A stretch of DNA of 64,000 nucleotides from DASSNR01 sp036278935 (lineage in GTDB: Bacteria > Gemmatimonadota > Gemmatimonadetes > Gemmatimonadales > Gemmatimonadaceae), in the NCBI GenBank assembly GCA_036278935.1, contig DASUKA010000025.1, positions 1 through 64,000 of the forward strand, read 5' to 3'. Below are positions 37,954 through 45,370 of the stretch, piece after piece. Position 1 is the first letter of the stretch. Every line of letters starts with the position of its first letter. A program made the position numbers and the translations under genes. The notes under the pieces are model-generated. The model made no database searches. It was given only the letters and a program-made list of their open reading frames with translations, and was not told the DNA's origin.

Positions 37954-38844
37954 TCAAGCGCTCGCGCGCTGCGCCCCCGCTTCGACGGGCCGCGCGCGCG
38001 CCGCGGTGCGCGTGGCGATCACGCGCCCAGGCACGCTGCGCGCGAGGGCCCCGAGCTGCGGGGGTTGGGCAAACACGCCGTACACGACGGACCCCGTTCC
38101 CGTGAGGTGCGCGATGGTGGCACCCGCGTCGCGCAGCGCGCTGATGATCGTCAGAATCTCGGGATGGCGCGCCGCCACCACGCGCTCGAAGTCATTGCGC
38201 GCGAGTGGCGCCAGCGTCTCCCAGCTCGCAAGCTCCGCCATGGTCGTGAGCGACGGAACCCGGGGTATCTCGCCGCGCGCCGATAGCCACTCGTAGGCGT
38301 CCCGCGTGGCGATGCGGAAATCGGGCACCACCAGCACGACGTGGCGCCGAGGCAGGGGGCGAAGGGCCAGCAGGCGCTCGCCGCGCCCCCACCCCAGCGC
38401 CCGCGACGTCGTGGTGGTGAGGAAGGGCACATCCGAGCCCAGGGCGCCGGCAAGCCGCAGCAACTGGTGATCCGGCAGCTCGCGGCGGGGCGGCGCAAGC
38501 GCGTTGAGCGCGCGGAGCACCGCTCCGGCATCCGCGCTCCCGCCCCCCAGCCCGCCACCCACGGGAATCGCCTTCTCGATCTCGATGGCAAAGCCGCGCG
38601 GCCAGCCGGCAGCTTCCTGATAGGCGAGCGCCGCGCGAAACGCGAGATTTGCCTCGGGGGGCCCCGCGTCGGCGCCCCGACAATCGATGGATCGGCCGTT
38701 GGCCGCCGTGCGCACTCGCACCTGATCGCCAAGCGCCAAGCGAACGAAGAGCGTCTCGATGCTATGGAACCCGCTGGCCTCGCGCGCCAGCACGTGCAGC
38801 CCGAGATTGAGCTTGGCCTGAGCGACCACGTGCGCGTGGCTCAC
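37954..38844 (-). CDS. ispE: 4-diphosphocytidyl-2-C-methyl-D-erythritol kinase
   Basis: IspE phosphorylates CDP-methylerythritol in the MEP isoprenoid pathway. It is a GHMP kinase of 296 residues. Motif 1 AQAKLNLGLHVLAREASGFHSIET is N-terminal, the ATP loop IPVGGGLGGGSADAGAVLRALN is near residue 91 and motif 3 AHLTGTGSVVYGVFA is near residue 247. It starts by ATGA overlap with the YbhN-like gene upstream and precedes tRNA-Gln and prs. The MEP pathway is consistent with a free-living bacterium. Confidence 0.95.
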   Translation of the reverse strand: MSHAHVVAQAKLNLGLHVLAREASGFHSIETLFVRLALGDQVRVRTAANGRSIDCRGADAGPPEANLAFRAALAYQEAAGWPRGFAIEIEKAIPVGGGLGGGSADAGAVLRALNALAPPRRELPDHQLLRLAGALGSDVPFLTTTTSRALGWGRGERLLALRPLPRRHVVLVVPDFRIATRDAYEWLSARGEIPRVPSLTTMAELASWETLAPLARNDFERVVAARHPEILTIISALRDAGATIAHLTGTGSVVYGVFAQPPQLGALARSVPGRVIATRTAARARPVEAGAQRASA

Positions 38845-39920
38845 CGCGCGTCACCGGTGCTGCGCCGCGCCACTGGCGCGCCGGCGGTCGCGACGTCCTG
38901 CTCCGCGTCCCCCGGCTCCGCTTCCTCCGCGCGAATCTCCCGGAAGTGCAATCCGAGGTGCACGAAATAGTAGGCGCCGATGAGGGTGATCGGGATGAAG
39001 GTGAGGATGTGGTATCCCAGGGCCCACGATAAGGCGAGCGTTGGTGGTACGCCATAGATGGCAAGGCCCGCCACGCTGAGCGCCTCGAAGGCACCCCAGA
39101 ATCCGGGCGAGCTGGGCAGCGCGACGCTAATGGCGATGAACAGCTGGAGGATAAGCGCGGCGCTGAAGGGCGCGGCGATCCCGACCGCCTTGAAGCCGAG
39201 CCAGAAGGCGAACGCGTCGAGCAGCCAGTGGGCGAGCGTCCACAGGAAGACGATCGCGAAGTGCCGCGGGCTGCGGAGCACGCCCAGGCCGGCGGCGAAG
39301 GCGAGGAGTGCCTGTCGCCCGCGTTCCTCGAGGCGCGGAACGACTCGGCGGGCGAAGGCCTCATAGATGCGAATCAGCCGGCCGGGAAAGAAGACGATCA
39401 GGTACAGAACGAACAGCGCCACGGCCACGAGGAGCGCACCCATCCCGATGACGCTGCTCATGGACTTGCCCAACAGGAAGCTGCCGCGAGGGAAGTTGGG
39501 ACTGAGTACTGCAGCGAACGCGAGCAGGAGCACGACGAACGTGTCGAACACGCGATCGACCGCGATCGAGGCGAAGGCCGCTGAGAAGCTCACGCGAGGC
39601 GTCTCACGCGCCAGCGCGTAGGCGCGGGCGAGCTCACCCGCGCGGAGGGGGATGACGTTGGTCACCATCACCCCGATGGCCGTGGCGCGCCAGAGCTGCC
39701 CGAATGGGAGATCGCGTGCGATCGGCGCGAGGATGTAGCGCCAGCGGATGGCGCGCAGGACGACGATGAGCGTCCCGGCGATCGTGGCGCCCAGGAAGAA
39801 CCAACCGTTCGAGTGCCGCACGTTGGTCCAGACCTGCGCGAGATCGACATCGTGCAGCGCCCACACGAGGAGCGCAACGCTCAGCGCAATGCCGAGCGCG
39901 CTCCGCCATCGGCCTTTCAT
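38841..39920 (-). CDS. YbhN/UPF0104 (LPG-synthase flippase-like) membrane protein
   Basis: 359 residues with about eight membrane helices (LGIALSVALLVWALHDVDLA, GATIAGTLIVVLRAIRWRYI, FDTFVVLLLAFAAVL). The signature GVMVTNVIPLRAGELARAYALA is the conserved motif of the flippase-like domain shared with MprF. It has no cytoplasmic aminoacyl-transfer domain, so it is a stand-alone flippase-like protein. Lipid translocation is inferred from the family. It overlaps ispE and the Hpt-like gene by ATGA. Confidence 0.85.
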   Translation of the reverse strand: MKGRWRSALGIALSVALLVWALHDVDLAQVWTNVRHSNGWFFLGATIAGTLIVVLRAIRWRYILAPIARDLPFGQLWRATAIGVMVTNVIPLRAGELARAYALARETPRVSFSAAFASIAVDRVFDTFVVLLLAFAAVLSPNFPRGSFLLGKSMSSVIGMGALLVAVALFVLYLIVFFPGRLIRIYEAFARRVVPRLEERGRQALLAFAAGLGVLRSPRHFAIVFLWTLAHWLLDAFAFWLGFKAVGIAAPFSAALILQLFIAISVALPSSPGFWGAFEALSVAGLAIYGVPPTLALSWALGYHILTFIPITLIGAYYFVHLGLHFREIRAEEAEPGDAEQDVATAGAPVARRSTGDAR

Positions 39921-41479
39921 GCCGTCTGTGAGTCCACGTATGCCAGATCGAGAAGATCGAACAGCTCGTCCAGCGCGTCGCTGGACCCATCGCCGAACTG
40001 GTGCCGGACTTCGTCCCGCAGTTGCACCGCACGTTCCAGCGCCGAGCGCCCGCTGTACAATAGCGAGGTGATCGGGACGATGTCATCGTCCGGTATCGGC
40101 ACCGGCTCGGCGAGCGGTTGTTCCTCCAGCTGTCCGATGGTCAGAATGCCGTCCTCGAGGAACTGGCGCAGATGCTCACCGGTGGGCGTGCGCGTGTGCA
40201 CGCGAGCTCCGTTGGCCGGCGCCGGCAACGGCTCCGTGGCGGCCGCAGCCGGTGCGCGTGCGGGGGCGGTCTCCGTGGCGTCATCTTGCGGGGAGGTGAG
40301 CCGGTCCAGCTCTCGTACCAGCGTCTCCCGACCCGCGTCGGGATCGGCCAGAAGTGCGACCGCGCGCTCCAGCGACGTGAACGCCGCCGGATGCGATCTC
40401 GTCGAGCGCTCCCTCCAGTCGCGCGCGAACCGCGCCACCTCCCCCTCGCCGAAGCTCTCGGCCGTGGCCTGGAGGGAGCGGACCGCAGCGCGCAGCGCGC
40501 GCAGATGCCGATCCGCCGATGCCGGGTCGGCCGCGGCGCGCGCGTCGGCGATGAGTCTCCGGATATGCTCGGCCTGACTGACTACCTCCAGCCGGAAGCG
40601 TTCCGCCGGCGAGGTGGGACGGTTGGCCGCCTCCGAGAGGATATGCGGTCCGGGGCCCTCGTAGAACAGCTGGGAGATCGGTACCACGTGGTCCGCGTCA
40701 GCGCGTGCCTCGCCCGCGGCGAGCAGCGCATCGCGGAAGCGCGACAGCGCCGGACTGTCCTCACGCAGCGCCCGCCCCGCGCTCGCGTCGCCCGCACGCT
40801 CGCGCAACACGGCAGCCGCCGCGCTCAGGAGCGTACGCTGGCTCGCGGCCGTTGAGCCCGCGCCCTGCTCAACCGACTTCCCGGCGTCTTCCACCGCCTC
40901 GAGCACCTCGGCCAGCCAGGGGATATCCGAGATTGCCGCGATGCCACGCAGGGCGCGTGTCTGGCGCATGGCCTGGTCAAGCGCGCTCCGGTCCCCGTGC
41001 CGCTGGATGACCTGCTCCACGAGCTGCGCCAGCTCCGATGTCGCCTGCGCGAGATAGGCGTACCCCTCCTGCCGTCGGGGCGTGCCGGTGGGCCGCGCGC
41101 TGGCAGGGACGAGGGCGCTCAGTTCTGCCGCCCGATGCCGCACGCGCGCGGTATCGTCGTCCCGCCACTCGCGCGCGTGGCGCAGGAGCTGGCGCAGGTC
41201 GTCCACGCTCGAGGTGAATGCCGCCCGGGCGGCCGGGTCCCACGAGATCACCCCGTCGCGCAGTGCCGCGACGGCCCGTTCCAGGGCGCCGGCCAGCTCG
41301 GCAATGCCTGTCTGACGGGACATCATGGCACTCCCGCGCAGCGCGCGGGCGGCGCGGGCCAGCGCTTCCGCGTCCGGCTTCGCTATGCCGGCGGCGCCTA
41401 CCACGACGTCGAGACGATCGATGTATTCGGTCGCCTCGAGAATGAAGAAATCCAGCACAGTGACCGACGGCGAGCTCAT
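39917..41479 (-). CDS. FimL/ChpA-like protein with three Hpt-like modules lacking the phospho-acceptor His
   Basis: 520 helical residues in which three Hpt-like modules are recognisable. Their motifs read R45-ALRGS, R174-ALRGI and R333-SLQATAESFG, where an Hpt domain has H-x-L-K-G-S. The His is Arg in all three, so none can be phosphorylated there. VVPISQLFYEGPGPHIL (about 264-280) and IVPITSLLYSGRSALERA near the C-terminus resemble linker motifs of ChpA/FimL. FimL of Pseudomonas is also Hpt-like without the His and regulates type IV pili, so a similar non-catalytic scaffold is possible. The ATG at 41479 is a good start; it overlaps the YbhN-like gene. Confidence 0.65.
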   Translation of the reverse strand: MSSPSVTVLDFFILEATEYIDRLDVVVGAAGIAKPDAEALARAARALRGSAMMSRQTGIAELAGALERAVAALRDGVISWDPAARAAFTSSVDDLRQLLRHAREWRDDDTARVRHRAAELSALVPASARPTGTPRRQEGYAYLAQATSELAQLVEQVIQRHGDRSALDQAMRQTRALRGIAAISDIPWLAEVLEAVEDAGKSVEQGAGSTAASQRTLLSAAAAVLRERAGDASAGRALREDSPALSRFRDALLAAGEARADADHVVPISQLFYEGPGPHILSEAANRPTSPAERFRLEVVSQAEHIRRLIADARAAADPASADRHLRALRAAVRSLQATAESFGEGEVARFARDWRERSTRSHPAAFTSLERAVALLADPDAGRETLVRELDRLTSPQDDATETAPARAPAAAATEPLPAPANGARVHTRTPTGEHLRQFLEDGILTIGQLEEQPLAEPVPIPDDDIVPITSLLYSGRSALERAVQLRDEVRHQFGDGSSDALDELFDLLDLAYVDSQTA

Positions 41480-41528
41480 GCGGACTCCAGCGATGGAACG
41501 GCGGACAAGGGGAATTCGAACCGGGCCG

Positions 41529-42266
41529 TCAGCGCTCCGAGGGGCGCGCGGCGTCCATGGCCGCGCGCATCTCACGCACTGATTGCGCCAATCCGACGAA
41601 GATCGCGCGACTCACGATCGAGTGGCCGATGTTCAGCTCCTCGATCTCCGGGATCGCCGCGACGGGCCCAACATTTCGTACGGTGAGCCCGTGACCGGCG
41701 TGCACGGCAAGTCCCAGCGCGGCGCCCTGTTGCGCGGCCCGGCGCAGCGCATCGAGCGCGAGCGGATCGGTCGCATGATTGGCGTATCGTCCGGTGTGCA
41801 ACTCGATGGCATTGGCGCCAAGCGCGTGACTCCGGGCAACGGTCTCCACGTCGGGATCGATGAATAGACTGATACGAACCCCCGCACGTTTCAGCCGGGC
41901 AATGCCGGCAGCGAGATGCTCCGGATCGCGGGTGATATCCAGCCCACCCTCGGTGGTGATTTCCTGGCGGCGCTCGGGCACCAGCGTGGCCTGGTAGGGG
42001 CGGAGCCGCTCAGCGATGGCGATCATCTCCGTGGTGGCCGCCATCTCGAGATTGAACACCGTCCGGATGGTACGCATCAGCCGCTCCACGTCCTCGTCCT
42101 TGATGTGGCGCCGGTCCTCGCGCAGGTGAGCGGTGATGCCATCGGCGGCAGCCTCTTCGCACAGGACGGCGGCTGCCACCGGATCGGGCTCATCGGTCCG
42201 TCGTGCTTCGCGCAGCGTGGCCACGTGGTCCACGTTGATATAGAGGCGCTGGTGGGTTGCTCGCAT
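41529..42266 (-). CDS. pdxJ: Pyridoxine 5'-phosphate synthase
   Basis: PdxJ closes the pyridoxine ring from DXP and 3-amino-1-hydroxyacetone-1-phosphate (DXP-dependent B6 route). 245 residues with LYINVDHVATLREARRTDEPDP, ADGITAHLREDRRHIKDEDV, NLEMAATTEM, IELHTGRYANH, VHAGHGLTVRNV and NIGHSIVSRAIF. All catalytic His/Glu motifs are in place. ATG 42266 gives the standard N-terminus; the extra residues to 42314 have no homology pattern. PLP made here is the cofactor of HemL and the aminotransferase encoded nearby. Confidence 0.95.
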   Translation of the reverse strand: MRATHQRLYINVDHVATLREARRTDEPDPVAAAVLCEEAAADGITAHLREDRRHIKDEDVERLMRTIRTVFNLEMAATTEMIAIAERLRPYQATLVPERRQEITTEGGLDITRDPEHLAAGIARLKRAGVRISLFIDPDVETVARSHALGANAIELHTGRYANHATDPLALDALRRAAQQGAALGLAVHAGHGLTVRNVGPVAAIPEIEELNIGHSIVSRAIFVGLAQSVREMRAAMDAARPSER

Positions 42267-42396
42267 CGGGGTTGATCGTCGGGAGTGTGCACGATAAGTT
42301 CGCACGCGATCCACCGGCCGGTGGACGCGGAAACTTCGATGTCACGGCCACTGCGTGAGGCGCCACGACATCGTTCTCTGGGTGAGGATAGTTCGC

Positions 42397-42846
42397 GTGA
42401 AGCGTCTGGCCATCATTCTCCTGGCGGTCGTCGCCTGCAAGACGGCGGCGCCGGCGCCCCCTACTCCCATGGGGAGCCAGACGGGCGCATCATCACCGCG
42501 GACTGCGGTGGAGCTGTTCATGCGCGCTGTGAAGGCGCAGGACCTCCAGGCTATGTCTGCCGTCTGGGGCACTGAAAAGGGGCCCGCGCGCGAAACGCTC
42601 TCGCGTGACCAGGTCGACAAGCGCGAGCTCATCATGCAGTGCTACCTGGGGCACGACACGTACCATATCCTCTCGTCCGCCCCGGCGCGGAATGGCGCGA
42701 CCGCTTTTCAGGTATCGCTCACCAAAGGACCCCTCACCAGGCAGACCACCGTCTCCACCGTACGCGGCCCGTCCAACCGGTGGTACGTGGATGACGTGGC
42801 GATTCCGCCGGTCAAGGATCTGTGCCGGGAGTCCGCTGGCGGCTGA
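42397..42846 (+). CDS. Small secreted lipoprotein, DUF4878-like, function unknown
   Basis: 149 residues from GTG 42397, which has GAGGAT about 9 bases upstream. The leader KRLAIILLAVVACK has a lipobox (VVAC). The mature part has AVELFMRAVKAQDLQAMSAVWG, a pattern seen in NTF2-like DUF4878 lipoproteins, then KRELIMQCYLGHDTYHI and two cysteines. It stands alone between pdxJ and mce. I cannot assign a function. Confidence 0.68.
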   Translation: MKRLAIILLAVVACKTAAPAPPTPMGSQTGASSPRTAVELFMRAVKAQDLQAMSAVWGTEKGPARETLSRDQVDKRELIMQCYLGHDTYHILSSAPARNGATAFQVSLTKGPLTRQTTVSTVRGPSNRWYVDDVAIPPVKDLCRESAGG

Positions 42847-42881
42847 GCGCGCGTGACGGAACATTTTACGGGTGCGCGCCG

Positions 42882-43292
42882 TTACTCTTCTGTCAACTCG
42901 ACCAGTACGCCGCCGGTGGCGCTCGGATGAAGAAAGGCGATCCGCTTTCCCTCCGCGCCCACGCGCGGCGTCTGGTCGATGAGACGAACGCCGGCCGTGC
43001 GGCATCGCTCCAGAGCGGCGTCCAGGTCGTCAACGGCGAAACAGAGATGGTGCAGCCCCGGTCCGCGGGCATCGACGAATTTTGCGATCGGCGATCCGGC
43101 CGTCCCGGGCTCCAACAGCTCCACCAGCGCCTCGCCGGCCTCGACGCCCGCAATGCGGGCGCCGTCCGCATCGTCCAGCGGTACCTCGGGCATACCGAGG
43201 ACATCGCGGTAGAAGGGGAGACTCTCCTGGAGGCCCCGGACCGCGATACCGATATGCGCGAGACGGGGTGGATGGGACCGGGGAGATGGCAT
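42882..43292 (-). CDS. mce: Methylmalonyl-CoA epimerase
   Basis: Interconverts D- and L-methylmalonyl-CoA in propionate metabolism. 136 residues in the vicinal-oxygen-chelate fold: HIGIAVRGLQESLPFYRDVLGM, VALVELLEPG-type segment, GLHHLCFAVDDLDAALERCR and a metal Glu in GGVLVELTEE. Ligands His, His and Glu are in place. ATG 43292 is chosen as the first good start; the longer frame overlaps trxA antisense. It is divergent from trxA. Methylmalonyl-CoA mutase is not in the window. Confidence 0.9.
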   Translation of the reverse strand: MPSPRSHPPRLAHIGIAVRGLQESLPFYRDVLGMPEVPLDDADGARIAGVEAGEALVELLEPGTAGSPIAKFVDARGPGLHHLCFAVDDLDAALERCRTAGVRLIDQTPRVGAEGKRIAFLHPSATGGVLVELTEE

Positions 43293-43376
43293 AGTGAATG
43301 GGCTTCCGATGAACGATCGGAATAAACTTACACGTGGGCCGGGCCACTGGCAGGCCCGCGCGGGAGAACAGACTGT

Positions 43377-43703
43377 ATGTCGAACGCACTGGCGGTAACT
43401 GACGAAACGTTCGAGCAGGAGATCGAGAAGCACGATGGATTGGCGGTCGTCGATTTCTGGGCAACCTGGTGCGGCCCCTGCCGTATGGTGGCGCCGATTG
43501 TCGATCAGCTCGCCGCCGAGTACGAGGGGAAGGCCAAAGTGGCGAAGCTGGATGTCGACGCGAATCAGAAGACCATGATGCGCTTCGGCGTCCGCTCGAT
43601 CCCCACGATCCTCTTCTTCAAGAATGGCGCGCTCGTGGACTCCGTCATCGGGGCCGTGCCCAAGTCCAAGCTCGACTCGAAGTTCCAGGAACATGCGAAC
43701 TGA
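43377..43703 (+). CDS. trxA: Thioredoxin
   Basis: 108 residues with the active site W-C32-G-P-C35 in FWATWCGPCRMVAPI, the cis-Pro in RSIPTILFFKNG and no signal peptide, so it is cytoplasmic. It reduces protein disulfides using thioredoxin reductase. A repeat element begins directly after its stop codon and runs to the rsmI start. Confidence 0.97.
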   Translation: MSNALAVTDETFEQEIEKHDGLAVVDFWATWCGPCRMVAPIVDQLAAEYEGKAKVAKLDVDANQKTMMRFGVRSIPTILFFKNGALVDSVIGAVPKSKLDSKFQEHAN

Positions 43704-43796
43704 CAGGGTGTGGGGAGTAGGGTGTCGGGTGGGCGGAGGGAAGGCTCCTCTGCCATAGCCGTTCCCCCCCACACCCTACTCCCTCCACCCTGTCGT
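43704..43796. repeat. Modular intergenic palindrome: D-core-D'
   Basis: Arm D (GGGTGTGGGGAGTAGGGTGT, from 43704), core about 43737-43765 ending in AGCCGTTCC, and arm D' (CCACACCCTACTCCCTCCAC, to about 43793). The arms are nearly perfect reverse complements. It fills the 100-base gap between trxA and rsmI and starts at the base after the trxA stop. Arm D has four GGG runs. Confidence 0.8.
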
Positions 43797-43803
43797 CTTC
43801 CCC

Positions 43804-44628
43804 ATGCCGCCCGGCCGGCTCTACGTCGTCAGCACGCCGATCGGCAACCTCGGCGACTTCTCCCCCAGAGCGGTCGAGACGCTGCAGCATGTCGCCCTCG
43901 TGCTCGCCGAGGATACGCGACACTCCCGCATTCTGCTCCGCCACTACGGCATTACCACGCCCGTGGAGAGCCATCACGAACACAATGAGGCCAGTACCAC
44001 GCCGGCGCTTGTGGAGCGGTTGCGGGCCGGCGACGACATCGCGCTGATCTCCGACGCAGGCACCCCGCTCCTCTCCGATCCCGGCGAGCGGCTGGTACGC
44101 GCGGCGATTGCCGCGGGCGTCACCATCGTTCCGATCCCGGGGGCATCGGCGCTGCTCGCTGCGCTGGTGGTATCGGGATTCGACACCGAGCGCTTCACCT
44201 TTTTCGGCTTTCTCCCGCGGCGGGGGCGCGCACGTGAGACGGCGATCGCCGAGATTCGCGCGCTCCGCCACGTGGCCGTCGTGTATGAGGCCCCGCAGCG
44301 GCTCGTCGCCACGCTGGACGAGCTCGCCGAAGCGCTGGGCGACGAGCGCCACATTATCGCGGCGCGCGAGCTCACCAAGCAGTTCGAGGACGTGCGCCGC
44401 GGAACGGCGGGCGAGGTCGCGCGGTATTACCGGGACGTGCCGCCGAAGGGCGAGATTGTGGTGGTGGTGGACGGCGCGCGTCCCGCCCCGCTCGACGAGG
44501 CCGCGCTGCGTGAGCGGGCCCGCGCCTTGCTCGCCGCCGGGACATCACCGCGCGATGTGGCGCGAACCTTGATTGTGGAACACGGTGTGCCACGCAATGT
44601 TGCCTACCGGATGGCGCAGGATGCGTAG
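43804..44628 (+). CDS. rsmI: 16S rRNA (cytidine-1402-2'-O)-methyltransferase
   Basis: RsmI 2'-O-methylates C1402 in the decoding centre. 274 residues of the tetrapyrrole-methylase fold: LYVVSTPIGNLGDFSPRAVETL, ALVLAEDTRHSRILL, SHHEHNEAST, DDIALISDAGTPLLSDPGERLV and VYEAPQRLVATLDELAE. The C-terminal WxR-like helical part is present. ATG 43804 follows the repeat element closely. Confidence 0.95.
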   Translation: MPPGRLYVVSTPIGNLGDFSPRAVETLQHVALVLAEDTRHSRILLRHYGITTPVESHHEHNEASTTPALVERLRAGDDIALISDAGTPLLSDPGERLVRAAIAAGVTIVPIPGASALLAALVVSGFDTERFTFFGFLPRRGRARETAIAEIRALRHVAVVYEAPQRLVATLDELAEALGDERHIIAARELTKQFEDVRRGTAGEVARYYRDVPPKGEIVVVVDGARPAPLDEAALRERARALLAAGTSPRDVARTLIVEHGVPRNVAYRMAQDA

Positions 44629-44665
44629 CTGTTAGTCTTAAGGGAGTACCGCTCCCCGGAGTGTC

Positions 44666-45370
44666 ATGTCTCGTCTCGTCGCCGCGCTCTGCCTCCTCGT
44701 CTTCCTTGGCCCGGTTGCCGCCGGTGCGCCCCCCCATCCCGCTCCCCAACCCCCGAGCGTGCCCGCGCGCCTCACGATCGCGCGGCTGCAATACGGCGGT
44801 GGCGGGGACTGGTACGTGGATCAGTCGGCGCTGCCGAACCTGCTGGCGGCCATTGCGAAGAGCACCTCGCTGCATGTGGAGCCCGCGGAGGTGCACGTCA
44901 AGCTCACGGATGACCGGTTGTGGGATTTCCCCTATCTCTTTCTGACCGGCCACGGCAACATCCACTTTACCGATGAGGAAGTGGTGCGGCTGCGTGAGTA
45001 TCTGGAGCACGGCGGCTTTCTGCACGCGGACGACAACTACGGTATGGACACGAGCTTCAGGCGGGAGATCAAGCGCGTGTTCCCCGATCGGCCGCTGGTG
45101 AATGTCCCGCTCTCCAACCCCATCTATCACATCGTCTACGACATGCCCAAGGGCATTCCGAAGATCATGGAACATGATGGGAAGCCCGCGCAGGGGCTCG
45201 GGATCTTCCTGGGCAATCGCCTCGCCGTCTATTACAGCTACCAGACGGATCTGAGTGACGGCTGGGAGAATCCGGACATCGAGCACGTCCCGGCTGCGCT
45301 GCACGAGGCCGCGTTGCGTATGGGCGTCAATCTGTTCGTGTACGCCGTCACCAGCCGGCCCATCTCGTGA
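44666..45370 (+). CDS. DUF4159 secreted protein
   Basis: 234 residues with signal peptide (LVAALCLLVFLGPVAAGA). The DUF4159 domain spans almost all the mature part: TIARLQYGGGGDWYVDQSALPNLL, FPYLFLTGHGNIHFTDEEVVRLREYLEHGGFLHADDNYGMD and ANRLAVYYSY-like end. It has a class I glutamine-amidotransferase-like fold without an obvious catalytic Cys (the Cys position is Gly/Ala-rich). In other phyla it accompanies MoxR/Bat-type envelope clusters. Its stop overlaps the following GTG (GTGA). Confidence 0.82.
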   Translation: MSRLVAALCLLVFLGPVAAGAPPHPAPQPPSVPARLTIARLQYGGGGDWYVDQSALPNLLAAIAKSTSLHVEPAEVHVKLTDDRLWDFPYLFLTGHGNIHFTDEEVVRLREYLEHGGFLHADDNYGMDTSFRREIKRVFPDRPLVNVPLSNPIYHIVYDMPKGIPKIMEHDGKPAQGLGIFLGNRLAVYYSYQTDLSDGWENPDIEHVPAALHEAALRMGVNLFVYAVTSRPIS

